From Scortum barcoo (Eukaryota > Chordata > Actinopteri > Centrarchiformes > Terapontidae), in NCBI GenBank assembly GCA_023238725.1, contig CM041534.1:8549072-8613071 (forward strand): 64,000 bases of DNA, in the 5' to 3' direction. The notes below the pieces were generated by a model. The model ran no database searches and was not told the origin of the DNA. It saw only the letters and a program-made list of their open reading frames with translations. Below are positions 35,503-49,767 of the stretch, piece after piece. Each line of letters begins with the position of its first letter. The stretch's first letter is position 1. Made by a program: the position numbers and the translations under genes.

Positions 35503-38500
35503 ATGATAGCAGCGCAGGATTTGCAACCAGAGTTTCAGTTTCCTCCGTAAGCAGTGCATGACAGACGTATTATCAAATCAAACAAGTCTCTGAATGTGTA
35601 TCTTAGGGAACTTGTGAGTTATTTTTGAAGTGTGCTTCATGGTTGTAATGACTGTATATGTTGTTCACAGAGAGGCAGAATCTCAGTTGTCTTCAGATAC
35701 TGACCTTGAGGATCCTGATGGCAAAAATGCAAAGACAGGAAAGGGCATGGTATGTTTTTCAAACTTTATATCATCATTTAATCATTTTCTATCATTGTCC
35801 ATGTTTAATCAGGGTCACAGGGAGGCCTGAACCAATCCCAGCATGCATTAAGTAGAAGTTAATTAAACACCCTGGACTGGTTGCTAGTTCATCACAGCGC
35901 CACCGTGGAGTAAAAACAATGTGGTATTATGCAGCATCACTGTCTGCATCATGTTTCTATAAAGTGATTTAGTCCTTCACTGTGACAGGTTTTTTTAATT
36001 CCCCGTAACCCGATAAGCTACTTGGTCTACATACACATTTGAGGCTCTGTGTTTGGAGTTAGGCCAACACAATAACTTACTTTCATCATCCGTTTAACTT
36101 CTTTCTGTCCAACAGGCAGCCAAGAAAGGGAAGAAGGCGCTTGGAGAAAAGGCCAAAGGTGGGGGAGCCGGGAGGGTCCCTGGTCTTGGCAGGATGAATG
36201 GCCATCATCAGGAAAATGGGACAGAGAATATGACCCTGTTTGAGGTGGTTAAAATGGGGAAGAGTGCCACACAGGTGGGTACACACTGGTATGGTGAAGA
36301 GAGTATGTCTTGTTTTGTGGTTTCCATAGGTTACAGCTTATCAATGCAGTAATATCCAGTGATATTTTAATATTTTTGTATTCAGGTTAGACACATAAAT
36401 AAATTATGTGGTAAAATGTCACATTTTATTTTCTCAGTCTGTTGTTGACGACTGGATTGAGGCATACAAACATGACCGGGATAGTGCTCTCTTGGACTTA
36501 ATCAACTTCTTCATTCAGTGCTCTGGCTGTAAAGGTAAGTATATGACATGTTGCGCAGGTTGGGCGTTTGAAAGAAAATTAACATGCTAAACTTTGCTGC
36601 CACTGTGTGATTCTTCACACAGGTGCTGTGAGTGGAGAGATGTTCAGACATATGCAAAACTCAGAAATCATCCGAAAAATGACAGAGGAGTTTGACGAGG
36701 TGAGTCAGGCTGTGTTAATACATTGATTTACTGAACTTTTTGTAAAATAAAAGAAGAATCTATCTATGAATCTGTGCAGTTACCTGACACGTGAGATGTT
36801 TCGAATGTGGCAGACATAAAGGGGAAATAACAGTTTTGAAGTTAATGTGATCCACCTGACCTCAATCTGATCGTCTCTCCTCTATCATCAAACAGGACAG
36901 CGGTGACTATCCATTAACTCTGTCAGGACCACAGTGGAAGAAATTCAGGATAAGCTTTTGTGACTTCATTGCGGTTCTCGTGCGTCAGTGCCAGTACAGC
37001 ATCATCTATGACGAGTACATGATGGACACAGTCATCTCACTGCTCACTGGCTTGTCTGACTCACAAGTCAGGGCGTTTAGACACACAAGTACACTAGCAG
37101 GTCAGTTTTAACATGCACTTTGGCTCCAAGTCTGAACTTGAGGGCTCATGATGTCATTGTCGTGGGACTTGTTAGTCCTTTGGTGTGTGTATCTGAACTT
37201 TGCCGTCTTTGCCAGCCATGAAATTGATGACGGCCCTGGTGAACGTGGCTCTGAACCTGAGCATCAACATGGACAACACGCAGAGGCAGTACGAGGCGGA
37301 GAGGAACAAGGTTGTGGCAAAAAGGGCTAATGATCGGTTGGAGCTCCTGTTACAGAAGCGCAAAGAGGTGAGGGGAAAAATAAGTTGACCAACACTTGCA
37401 ACTTCATTTAACAGTTTCAAATACGGGCCGTCTGTGAAGATGGTAATTTCTAAGAGTTTGAAGAAAGTCAACTGGACTTGCTTGACTTGCTTACCTCAGA
37501 CAAGTCAAGTGGACTTTCTTCAAACTCTTAGAAATCAAATGTCGGGCCTACACATACTGTGCATATCATAATTACATTCATGACATTCAGGAGTGCATTC
37601 ACTCACACTAAATTATTTCCCTTATCTATTTATATTCACTTTGCACCATCTGATTGGATGCTGCACTGTATTTTGTTGAATTGGACAATAAAGTCTAATC
37701 TGAATATATGTTTGGCCTCATGCTAGAACTACTCATATGAACATTCTTATGTGACATGTCTGATTGATTGAAGAGAATTTGTGACAAAGAATTTTTTCTT
37801 ATGTATGAAGAAATGAAACTTAGGAACAAAGTTTAATAGTAGTGCAGATGAGTTGTGCAGGCCACGTACAGAAAACTTGTCTTTTACAGAACAGAAATGA
37901 CAGAAAATTACAGAAATGAGCTAATGTAAAATATAGCAAGCTTAATGAAAAAATATTTTTCTGTTCTCTCAATTGACAGAGTTTTTTCTTTTAGAGTTAA
38001 CTATTGCTTTGGCATATTTCAGCACAGCAACATATACAGTTCAGTAGTTGTTAGGAAGGTTGGCTCACTCCGACAACTTCTTCAGGGACTTTGTCGCACC
38101 AGCAGTGTAACATCAGCCACTGCAGGCTGTAATATCACCCCATCTTAATATCTCTGTGACTGTCACATCCCCTTCAGTGCCTCTCATTAGGCATGGGCTG
38201 CTTTGCCTTAGAAAGCCGTTACTGAGTGTTTAACTTCATGTTAAGTCATTCCCTCTTTATTTCTGTCACAGTACACTGCTGCTCGAATGACTTGTTGTTG
38301 GCAGCTGCACTATATATAGTTAAACTACAAAAAATATTCTGACTGGCTTTGGAGCTCCTGTATAATCACTTCACAGAGAGAAGTGAGAGAGGTTTGGATA
38401 AAAAAAATCTTGCTCGAGGCCATTGTCCATTTTTAAAAGCTTATGTTAAATGATAAGGCTTGTGATGTTTAATACTTTTTGAACATCACAAATCCCATAT

Positions 38501-41500
38501 AAAGACCCAAACCAACAATGAATTTATGCTACTTAAGTATTGCCTGTGTAGCCAAAGTCTTAGCTTATTTCATAAACACTGGGTCAGTCCCACATACTCC
38601 GTGATTCATTACCAAAAAATGTAGTGGTTACTTGTGTTTTGGGAAATTATTTTAACTTTTATGATGAAACTGTACAATATCTGTGCTTAATTCTAAGGCA
38701 TTTTTAGAGAATTACGTCTTCATAAGTAAACAGTGGGCTTGGTAATGACAAACGCATTTGTCGAAATTAAGTAAAATATCGAATAATGCCAGCCTTACAC
38801 CTTAACATTGCTAAAATGACATCTAACAGAGCCATGCCTGCAAAACCTCTTGAAAACTGTATATACTATATAGTTGTTTTGTTTGAAGGTTGCACAATGC
38901 AGAACAACGGAATTTTGTTCATGTTCATGCAAATGATAAAAAAACTCACTTTGTGTTTCAGCTTCAAGAAAATCAAGATGAAATTGAAAACATGATGAAT
39001 GCCATTTTCAAAGGAGTGTTTGTTCACAGATATCGGTATGTAAATCCCTCATTGACTTACATACTCTATCATACATATCTTTGTTGACTGTGAGATTTCA
39101 CTCCCTCTCATCACACTCGAGTCTTATCACAACAAACAGGGACTGTTGAGTGGTTATTTATGGCCTTTTGGCACCCTCTAGTGTGAAGCTAATGTCAGCA
39201 CAGGCTAACAGCTCTGAACAGTTGTGTTTACACAAAGGCATGTTGTAGGCCTAATGACAAAATGTAATCAAGTCTCTCATGTTTGCCAGTGATGCCATTT
39301 CCGAAATCCGAGCTATTTGTATTGAGGAGATTGGAGTGTGGATGAAGCTGTACAGTGACGCCTTCCTCAATGACAGTTATCTCAAGTATGTTGGCTGGAC
39401 AATGCATGACAAGGTGAGCTAACAGACAGCACCTGATCAGAAAACCCAACAAAACATATGTCATTACATTTGGTCTATAGGGGTGCACACTAATGAACAT
39501 GTTTAATTGGGCGAATGGGAAAAGGAAATACATTATATCAAAAATAAAATAGTACACAAAGTACGTAAAATAAATCCTTTACATGTTTCTGTTGTGACTC
39601 TAGCAAGGTGAGGTGCGGCTGAAGTGCCTGACTGCCTTGCAAGGCCTGTTCTACAACAGAGAGCTTGGCGCACGATTGGAGCTCTTCACAAGTCGCTTCA
39701 AGGTGAGCCAGCAGCTGCGTCACTTCAGGGCTTAAGAGGCTGCTTGTGCATCACTGAAATTTATTTTACATTTATGGGTTATCACTTGTGATAATTAAAG
39801 TGGAATAAAATCATTTTGACTTAATTATGCCCATTATATGACAACTAATGGTCTAGCTAAGGTACTGTATCTGAAAACATACTTACTCTCATTGACAGGA
39901 CCGTATTGTGTCTATGACTCTGGACAAGGAGTATGATGTTGCAGTACAAGCAATTAAACTTCTGACACTCGTCCTACAGTGAGTAACCCCTGCTCCTTTT
40001 AAATGCCATCATTCCACATTTAATCTTGTTTTATGCGACCCTAAAGACATAATACACATCAGTGTCAACATGATAAACACAAACAGCTTGGGATTTAATA
40101 TGTTTTGGCACAAAGTAGAGACATGACCCTTGTCCATTAGTGCTCACAGATATCATCATTTTTGTTTATAGCTGAAGTGACTGTTAATGAGTCTAAAATG
40201 AGCTGAAAAAGAGCATTTTTAGTTAGATTTTATGCTCTCATGTCCCCTGATTCTTAAAGCTTGTATGACAATGTGTTTAACAAACCATTTCATACTTTTA
40301 TCTTTTTTAAATCTAAATGCTCATCTTTGCCAATCACTTAAGAGTGTATGTATTTCGTCTCACAGGAGTAGTGACGAGGTTCTGACAGCAGAGGACTGTG
40401 AGAGTGTGTATCACCTGGTCTACTCGGCACATCGACCCATTGCTGTCTCAGCGGGAGAATTTCTGTTTAAGAAGTAAGTGTTTCATTTCATTTCCTTCTG
40501 AACTTCCTTCATCTTCACACATGTCTATTTTGGATCACATGATTTTAGTGTCAGTGTCAAGTGTTGCATAAGAGTTGAAGTTGGTTATAGTGAGGTTGGG
40601 TTTATATTAGCTTATGTTAAATGAGTCAAACAAGTTAACTGTGTGAGATTACGTTGAACATTTTTAAGTAGAAACAAGTATATGCATTAGGAGCTATATT
40701 GAAATCATTGAACTTTCCCCTTTTAAAGGAGCATCTGAACAATGAATCCAAACACAAATAGCACTTAAAAAATACCTGCGTAGTCTACATGTAACCTGTA
40801 GCTTTACTATCATTACGCATGTAAACAGTTGAAAGTTATTTTGTTATTGTATTTAAGTGAAAAGTTATGGGAAAACCATGTGTTATATCTGGTAATGTGT
40901 GACTCCTTGCGTTTATGTGTGTAACGCCCGATGTTTATCCCACATCATAGTCCAGTCCCAAAGACACTGTAAACAGTTGTTTATTCCAGCTGCCTTTACC
41001 AGGAGTTTTTTAACAGTCTTTTGTATTGTGCTGATTGAAGGCTCTTCAGCCATCGAGGTCCCGAGGAGGAGGGGTTACCCAGGAGGGGCAGGCAGAGTCT
41101 CAATGGAAGCCTTATCAAGACCACTGTCTTCTTTTTCTTGGAGAGCGAGGTAACCAGACCCTTGTTTCTCACTTCTGGATGTTATCCCTGTGCTTACTGT
41201 GATAAAACCTAAATTCAAATTAAATAAATGATCAAATTATTGTTCTTAGTTTTGGATGGAAAAAGAAAATTTGCATTTGCTTATTATTATTTTCTCGATA
41301 CTGGCAAGGGATCTACCAGGTTTCACTGTGCTTTTATTTGATTTAATAACATTTAACCATTTCATCCATGTGTTTAACAGCTCCATGAACATGGGGCCTA
41401 CTTGGTGGACAGCTTGTGGGAGTGTGGCTCAGAGCTATTGAAGGACTGGGAGACTATGATCAGCCTGCTGCTGGATGAGCCTGTGCCGGGAGAGGAAGGT

Positions 41501-44500
41501 GAGGGTCCACTCTCGACTTAGATTTTCAACACCACTGTGAGGAAAAATAGCCTTTTTTGCAGAGGCATCAGTTATTTTCTTTCTACACTGTTTTGCAGCC
41601 CTGACCGATCGGCAGGAGACGGCTCTGGTTGAGATCATGCTCTGTGCCATTCGGCAGGCTTGTGAATGCCACCCTCCAGTAGGCAGAGGCACGGGGAAGA
41701 GGGTGAGTGTCTGGCCGTTGTGTTCAGCATAGACAGGAATAACTTTGCTTCTGTAATGATTTCTGGTTAATACAGTTGGGTTTTGTGCATGGAAAAGGTC
41801 TTGAATGCAAAGGAGAAGAAAACACAGCTGGATGATCGGACACGGATCACAGAGATGTTTGCAGTTGCGTTGCCTCTGTTACTGGCAAAGGTGATTACAA
41901 TACATTTGCTCTGCACTACAACCAGTAGGTTTGATTCCTAACCATTCAGCCTAACTGTTTTTTCACTTTTCTTGTCATAGTACTGTGTTGATATTGATAA
42001 GGTGACCAATTTGCTGCAAATACCAAAGTACTTTGATCTTGACATCTACACAACTGGCCGGTTAGAAAAGGTGTGTCAATTTTTACATTTGTTCTTCATT
42101 ATAACTACATTATTAACTAAATTACATGCAGTGTCACTGACACAATGTTCTTCCTTTTCTCATTCAGCATTTGGATGCATTATTGCGGCAAATCTGGGAG
42201 GTCCAGGATAAGCACACAGATACTGAGGTCCTGGAGGCCTGCTCTACGACCTACCACTATCTCTGCAACGAAGAGTTCACCATCTTCAACCGCGTGGACA
42301 TCGCCCGCTCCCAGCTTCTCGATGAGCTTGTGGACAAATTCAATAGACTCCTGGAGGACTTCCTGCAGGAGGTGGGTGCTGTCGGATTTTATTTTTTTCT
42401 TTGGATGAATTGTTTGAAAGTATGTTCAAAAGGATTTCACAGGTTTGATTTCTTGCTTGTCAGGGTGAAGAACCAGATGAGGATGATGCGTACCAGGTTC
42501 TATCCACACTCAAGAAGATCAGCGCTTTCCACAAGTAATAGCATTACTTATACTATTTAAGTCTTGAGTTTGTGTTTTCTTTCAAGATGTGAATGAGGAC
42601 ATTTGCATGACTGAAGTTTTAACATATTATTGATCATCTGAAATGTTTTTTCTTCCAGTGCACATGACCTTTCTAAGTGGGATCTCTTCACCAGCAACTA
42701 CAGGCTACTCAGCACAGGTCTGCAGAACGGAGATATGCCTGAACAGGTATCACAGCCCTAACAGTAGAGTCTTCTCTAACATTATCAGTAATGTCCACAC
42801 AATGCTAAACCAAGAATTTTAGTCAGTCAGTTTGTTTACATGCACTCGAGTATCCCAGTTTTTCTCAGCTCTCTCCAATAAGCGAATTCTTCCTGAAACA
42901 TTGTGTAAACAAGAAACTTGGTTAGTGTAATCAGGTTCAGGGATTACAGAAATCCATGTATATGCGAAATTGGGTTTCTGACTGGCTATTTATATGATAA
43001 AAACTCCAGACAGGAGAGATAAGTTTGTCTCTACCTCCAAAAACAATTTACCATTTATAAAATTATTAAGATGCATTTGTGCAGTGACAAAGGGTTAGAA
43101 GTGGACTAATTAGGCTTCTACAGTGTGCGTAAATGTGTTCTCCAGTTACGCTTCATTACCCGCACCTGATTTTTCTGAGTAACTTGGTTATTGAAGTAAA
43201 TGTAAAGGTACTGACTGTGTGAAATGTGCTCATGTGATCTGCTTGCTTTCTTTCATCCAGATTGTGATACACGCGATGCAGTGTACACATTACGTGGTCC
43301 TGTGGCACCTAGCCAAGGTTTCAGATGGCACTTCATTAAAGGTACTTATTGGCCATGATGCATTTTTTTTACTGAGGTGTATAAGGTTTTGGTTAAAACA
43401 ACAAAACATTAATATACATTATATTTTCAAATAGATACATTATTAGAATGTCAGTTTGAAAGTATGCTACCTCCTAATGGGTAGTTTCAAAGTACCCTTG
43501 CACGTTTGCCTTTGTCACACTTACAAAATGTATCAAAAACCTAAAATAATAGCTTTCTTATTGTAGCTTTCTTCAGTCTCAAAAGACAGATTTTGGGACT
43601 GATTGACAGCTATAGCTTTCCGTCCTGTGCACCAGTTTTCATAAAATGTGTCTGGTTTAAACTGTGATCTTTTTTGACAGCTGAACTGTTATTTTTATAT
43701 TCATATAGACCTTTCAACACTTGGACAGTTTTTATGTTAACAATTTAATTAGGAAGGATCATACTTGCTTCACTTACAGTACTGAACTCATTTGCTCTTT
43801 TCAGGGTGATATGGTGACCTTGAGAAAGCAGATGAGAGCTTTCTGCTTAATATGTCAGCGCTACCTAAACAGCATCAACACTGCAGTTAAAGAACAGGTG
43901 GGATTATGCTGATAGGACTTTTCTACATGGCCCTTCTTCAGCACCACTGAAACTTTGGTTGGTCGTTGTTTTCATAAACGCTGAAGTATTGTGTTTATTC
44001 CAGGCCTTCACCATACTGTGTGACATGCTATTGATCTTCAGTCACCAAATCATGTCTTCGGGCCGGGAACAACTGGAGCCTCTGGTCCATACGCCAGACT
44101 CCTCTTTGCAGGCGGACATGCTCAGCTTCATCCTGGACCAAGTGTTCATTGATCAGGATGATGACAACAACAGCACAGGTCAGACTCAGCGGCCACTATT
44201 ATTAGAATCAACTACAGTAATGGACTGCTAATTTTGTCTTCTAATATTTGTATTATTTTACATTTTTCAGACGGACAACAAGATGATGAAGCCAGTAAAA
44301 TTGAGGCTCTGCACAAGCGAAGAAACCTTCTTGCTGCCTATTGCAAATTAATCATTTACAATGTTGTGGAAATGAACACTGGAGCAGATATATTCAAACA
44401 GTATATGAGGGTGGGTTCAAATCCCTTTTTTAAATCAATTATAAGGAATTCCAACTACTCTGCTCTTAATATTTGTTTGACTCTTAATACTGTTCCCTCT

Positions 44501-47429
44501 TTTTCTCCTTCAGTATTACAATGACTATGGAGACATCATCAAGGAAACCATGAGTAAAACAAGACAAATTGACAAAATACAATGTGCAAAGACCCTCATA
44601 TTGAGCCTGCAAACAGTAAGTTTCTTTGCCCAGATGGAGATTTAGTGATGTGTAGTAGTAGAACGTAGTAGATCTTTGATACAAGCAAATCTTTCACATG
44701 ATCCAAAAAAAACACTCCAAGTAAAATTAGGTTACAGCTGACTTAAGTTACAGCAGATCACACATGCATTTAGTCTAGGATTCAGATCTCTCAGTCTGTG
44801 AAACCACCTGTAAGGAAATGTGGTAAAAATAAATTTCTCGTTTTCTTTTGTAGTTATTCAATGAGATGTTGTCTGAACTTGGCTTCAATGTCGACCGCTC
44901 ATCGTCGGCCTTCTGCGGCATAAAGGAGCTTGCCCGGCGCTTCTCGTTGACTTTTGGCTTGGATCAGCTGAAGACCAGAGAGGCTATTGCCATGTTGCAT
45001 AAGTATGTTCTGAGCCAAGTCTTTGTGATTTGCAGCTTTGCATCCAATTCTGCTCTTACAGTGACATCTGTGTTTTAATAAGCAAAGTTTTTCATTTATT
45101 ATTACCCTCTGTGCTTATTTAAGGGATGGAATTGAGTTTGCTTTTAAGGAACCTAGTCCCCAAGGAGATGGGGGTCCACCTCTCAATCTAGCCTTTTTGG
45201 ATGTCCTGAGCGAGTTCTCCAGCAAACTCATTCGGCAGGATAAAAAAACAGTGTAAGTTTAAGCCACAAGCCGTATGCGGTGATTTAATGTTTGTGGTGA
45301 GTCTGACAAGGAAAAGGTCCTAAATGTGACTGTTGTAATTCTGACGCTTCCACAGTCACATGTATCTGGAGCGATTCATGACGTTTCAGATGGCCCTGCA
45401 GCGAGAAGACTGCTGGCTGCCCCTCATCTCGTACAGGAACTCCCTGCAGGCTGGAGGGGATGACGACACCATGTCTGTCATCAGTGGGATCAGCAGCCGA
45501 GGGTCCACCATCAGGAGCAAGAAGTCCAAGCCAGCCACTGCTGTCAAAAGGAAAATGCCTGAAGGTGAGCATTATATCATCGTCATTATATTTTGTAAGA
45601 TGTACATTATGGATGGAGTTTGAGTTAATCTGCACCGTACTGACTTGTATGTTTGATTTTTTTCTGCCCACTCTAAGATGTGAAGAATTAATTGACCAGT
45701 TTGTTATTAGGTTAAGATAAATGCGTGGTAGTGGTTGCTAATTGGCAAGTACACAGTCATAAAGTTTCTGGGGTGTTTTGCTTTTTTACGCCTTTAAATT
45801 GTCATACAGGTGTATTTCAGCATTGTGTGTCAGTCACTAGGGAACAATGATTGTCCTTGGCACCTCCTCTGCAAATACATGTAATACATTTTCTCTGTGG
45901 CAGAAGAGAACAGCTGCAGCAGCAGTGACGCTGTTTGGATGAACCGCGAGCAGAATGTGCAGACACCAGTGATGATGCATTCGCCCCACCTCACCTCCAC
46001 TGTGCTGAGGGATCCAAAGAAGATGCGGCCAGAGGACAGCTACACGGCCACATTCACCATGCCAACAGAGCAGCATCCCCATCAGCCTGTGCCTCCACAG
46101 CAGCAGGCACACCACCAACACCAGGCTACCATTGATTACAAGTATGAAAATATTTACCTTACATTCAAATTCATATTTGCGCATGTCGCTGCTGTTTACA
46201 GAATTTCATGTTAAACACTAACCACTGTCCCACAGCACCCAGGTCACTTGGATGTTGACCCAGAGGCAACAAGCTGAGGCTCGTCAGCAGCAAGAGAGGG
46301 TTAGCATGCAATATGCTAAGATGAGGAACCACATGCAGCAGGCAATGTAAGATAGCACTCCCCCTTCCTCTACATGAAATTGGTTTGAACTGTGGAAGAA
46401 AGCAGCAGAATTTAACTTTTCTTTAAATAACAGCCAATTGACAGTATGTGTAAAAGCACAATCTCCCAACAAGTATCTGTTTGTACTCCTCAGTCGTCGA
46501 GGCACTGGACTCATGGAGGATGATGAGGAGCCAATCGTGGAGGATGTGATGATGTCATCAGAGGACCGCTTGGAGGACATCAATGAGGGCATGGATTTCG
46601 ACACAATGGACATTGATCTGGTAAATGAAACGTGCCATAACAGATAGTCTTTTGGTCACTTCTGTGTACCTCACAGTAGTAAATATAAACTGTAATATTT
46701 ACAGTAATTCACCATGTGAGCACTGTCATACTTAAAGGGTAGCAAACTTTTAGCAAGTTTCCTCAAAGTAAAAGAAGAAGTGTTGCTTCCCTGAAGTGCC
46801 AAATATTAGAATATGCACATCAACATAAGTGTCAGCATCTGATTACAACAGTTGATGAAGCATATCTTTTAATTTTTTTAATAAATAGTCTTTTTGTCCC
46901 TTTTTCCCATTACCTTTTGTGATGCACTGTACTGACAAAGCTGTTAATTTTCAGCCGGCATCAAAGAATCGCAGAGAGAGAACTGAACTAAAGCCAGACT
47001 ACTTTGATCCATCTTCCATCATGGATGATTCGGTAAGGACTTTACACTTTTTTTTTTTTAAGTGAATATGTATGTATGTATATATACATATGTATATGTA
47101 AATGTGATATTAGATATTATACAGAGGCTATGGGTAGACATGGTTCTCATGATTTTTAGGATACTGCTTTACTCCAGCAGAATTCAATCATTTGAGTATC
47201 GAATACTCGCCTCCTGTAGGCTCTGAAGTTGGCTCTGAAACATTAGCATTTAGCAGTCATTATCAGGCAGGACAGCAGCGATAATGTTAGATCAAATTCA
47301 CATTATCTGTAATTGCAGACTATGCTACTGCCATCCTTCATTAATTTGCATGGATGCTGTACTGTTAAAATAAATAGTCCAAGTAATGTTTCCTTTTGTT
47401 TTCAGGTTCTCAATGTTTCAATGTTCTAA
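35503..47429 (+). CDS. stag2: Cohesin subunit SA-2 (Stag2), 33 coding exons
   Basis: HEAT-repeat subunit that binds the RAD21-SMC1-SMC3 ring, loading and holding cohesin on chromatin for sister cohesion and looping. Exons: 35503-35546, 35671-35749, 36116-36274, 36438-36534, 36623-36699, 36896-37100, 37216-37367, 38962-39035, 39290-39413, 39604-39702, 39899-39978, 40366-40473, 41041-41149, 41381-41498, 41599-41702, 41798-41890, 41981-42070, 42168-42371, 42464-42534, 42659-42746, 43261-43341, 43805-43897, 44004-44178, 44271-44410, 44514-44615, 44854-45002, 45124-45252, 45356-45564, 45904-46141, 46236-46346, 46494-46620, 46955-47032, 47406-47429. Phases all agree; 1276 aa against about 1231-1268 in human. 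The start MIAAQDLQ resembles human STAG2 rather than STAG1. The STAG core (DDWIEAYKHDRD, EEFDEDSGDYPLTL) and the conserved YDEYMMDTVISLLTGLSD and RDAISEIRAICIEEIG blocks are intact. The acidic tail EDDEEPIVEDVMMSSEDR and ending VLNVSMF also match STAG2. A Gln/His/Pro-rich stretch at 1141-1158 is longer than in mammals. Teleosts have stag2a and stag2b; which copy this is cannot be told. Confidence 0.97.
35770..35905 (-). mobile_element. Interspersed repeat fragment in a stag2 intron
   Basis: Contains GTCACAGGGAGGCCTG, then CACCCTGGACTGGTTGC and TAGTTCATCACAG, the reverse complement of the GGATGGATGG-tailed fish repeat also seen at 49943. Diverged and truncated, within the intron after the exon ending at 35749. 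Confidence 0.65.
37446..37535. repeat. Perfect 24-bp inverted repeat (hairpin) in a stag2 intron
   Basis: The 24 bases at 37446-37469 are the exact reverse complement of 37512-37535 (arm core AAGAGTTTGAAGAAAGTC). An extra CTTGACTTG/CAAGTCAAG pairing (37481-37489 with 37501-37509) extends it towards the loop. Similar GAAGAAAGTC-type sequences occur in fish interspersed repeats, so it may be a fragment of one. Confidence 0.9.
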
Positions 47430-49500
47430 AAGAAACTGGATGCATCAGAGAGGATGTGTTATCAAAACCCTCGGAAGATAAGATCGATGATGGTTCTCTG
47501 TGAAAATCAGAATGGAGCTATATGGACTACTATAGATGGTTTGTGAGACACCAACGTTTGCCTCTTCAACATTTTGTTAAAACTTTGAGGGAGAGCTTGA
47601 ATTTGAATTTCTTTCTGATATTTTCACACACCTTTCTGTTAGCTTTCACTACGGTGAAGCAGTGCAGACATTATGTGGCAGATGCATGGTGGGCAGACAA
47701 TAACAGACTGAAATTCAAATGAATAATATGTACCTTTAATCTTTTTAATTCAGTAGACAAAAATTGTCTGATGTAAATACATAGTGGCCAATATACAGGA
47801 GGAGTGAACACAATTTCATGAACACAGGTGGACAGAAATAAAATAGCCCTGCAGAATAATACTAACTTTATGATGCTTGGAGCGTTCAGTTGTTGTTGAA
47901 CACTATAATGACACTGCACTTTGTCACAGAGGTGTTAATTCAACTCAATGGTAATTTTACAGCCATATTTTTATAAATTATCATAGGTTCCAATCAATGC
48001 CTCTCTGGCGCAATCTAAACAGAAATTGAACATCATAAGCTTCATAAAGACGGCATTTATTGCAGTTCTATTGATTTGGACTGCATTACATTGTAAAGTG
48101 ATATTGCGTTCACTTGCTGTACTTTTAAACTGTAGACTTTGGCATGGCATGTAGCCATATATCGAAACATGTACACAGTAAAGTATAATGTGAACTGGCG
48201 TCTCATACTGTTCAAAGGCCTTGCCACAAATGATATACGACATTCTCCGATTTCTTTGTGGTGGTATTTTTTAGAAATGTATGTGTTCTGCTTTTATACC
48301 TTATAGATGACTTTGATTTATAGATATTTTGTAATGACAATCAAATGTAAATGAATTGTTTCTAATCATGTTATTTCACATAGATGCTGAAATAATCCTT
48401 TGTAATGAAAATGATTATGTTACTATAGATACGGCCAGCTGTTTGTATTTTCTTTTCATCTCTCTTTCACAAATGGGTGCAAACGTAACGCACTGCTCAA
48501 ATGTAGTAATTTGACAAATTGATGACTGCGTATAAAGTTATTTTTTAATATTGGGAGCATTCACAATATCATACATACAATTTTGACTCAAACTTAAACA
48601 TGTACTCTCTCCTGTATCTCGACTATTTTTCTCCACTGTATAGTATCTAATAGTATCTAATAATACAGACATGCCATAATTGCAATCTTTAGCAGAAAGG
48701 ATTTTGAAAAATGATTAAGAAAGGTGTGTTGTTTGTTTTGTTTTGTTTTTTTCCAGTTTGCAAGTGTGCAGAGTATTTTTTTTCAAAGCGCAAATTTATT
48801 TGACGTACCACTGTTGCGTGTATAAGAGTTATAGGATTATTCAAAAATGATAAAGTTTTAGAATTCTTTAGTGAACTACTATAGTATCAGAATTGTATAT
48901 TATACAGTTACAGATGTGTAATATATTGTGAATCGGTGCTCATTTTATATTTGCAGTTTCTGTTTGCTTGAAATTTTAGAGAAAGGTTAAAGAAATAGAA
49001 TGTAACTATTTGAAGTTAACCTCCTAATTTGCAAGTATACATACAGTACATTGTTTTGTTTGTCTTTTAATGGATTGTTGTGATTTTTCTTTACTTCTGT
49101 GTATTGGCCTGGTTGGCAGATTCAGATATAATGGAAAACAAGTGTATTCATATTGTGGTTAGAAACAAATCCCTAATTTTCCTCAGAATCACACTATAAA
49201 CTGGAGAATCAGATCAAATGGTCTTAATCATTACCATTTACACACTCACTAACTATTCATGTTAGGCAGATGAGAAAAATACATCTTAGAATTGCCTGTA
49301 AATTGACATTAATCATTTAATTTAGGATGTTTTCTCTGTTTTGCATTGAACTGCTGAAAATGTGCATACATCTGTATGTTTACACATATTTAAAATATTT
49401 GTGTATATTAAATTTGTGTTTTTATTCTATATTCAAAGTGCCCATCGCATCCTTTTAAGATTTGTATTTATATCTGGAGATGTGACATGAACAGAATAAA
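47430..49500 (+). other. stag2 3' UTR and polyadenylation signal
   Basis: About 2 kb of AT-rich, low-coding sequence follows the stag2 stop. A clean AATAAA lies at 49495-49500, and weaker or earlier candidates such as AATAAA at about 47838 could give a short form. Long 3' UTRs are usual for STAG genes. No other gene is seen here on either strand. Confidence 0.6.
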
Positions 49501-49767
49501 CCCTCTGCGACTGTGTGATGAGTTTAAGAACATGGACGTCAAACCATACCTCCATATTAGCTGTACACATGATGAATATTTTTTATTTTAGTTCATTTAA
49601 AAAGGTTATTTACAATTGTGATATTTTATCTCAAACATTCACTTATTAGCTGGTTTAGATAAAAACAAGCACAGTGAAACTGTTATAATCCATGGTTGTG
49701 CTATAATTTGTTAAATGCAGATACCCATAAAAAGCAGTGTTAAGTTTGAGTTTTTTATGGGTAGTTT

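Noticed and set aside
45285..46184. Minus-strand open frames opposite stag2 exons 45356-45564 and 45904-46141
   Set aside because: They are reverse-strand shadows of conserved Stag2 coding sequence.
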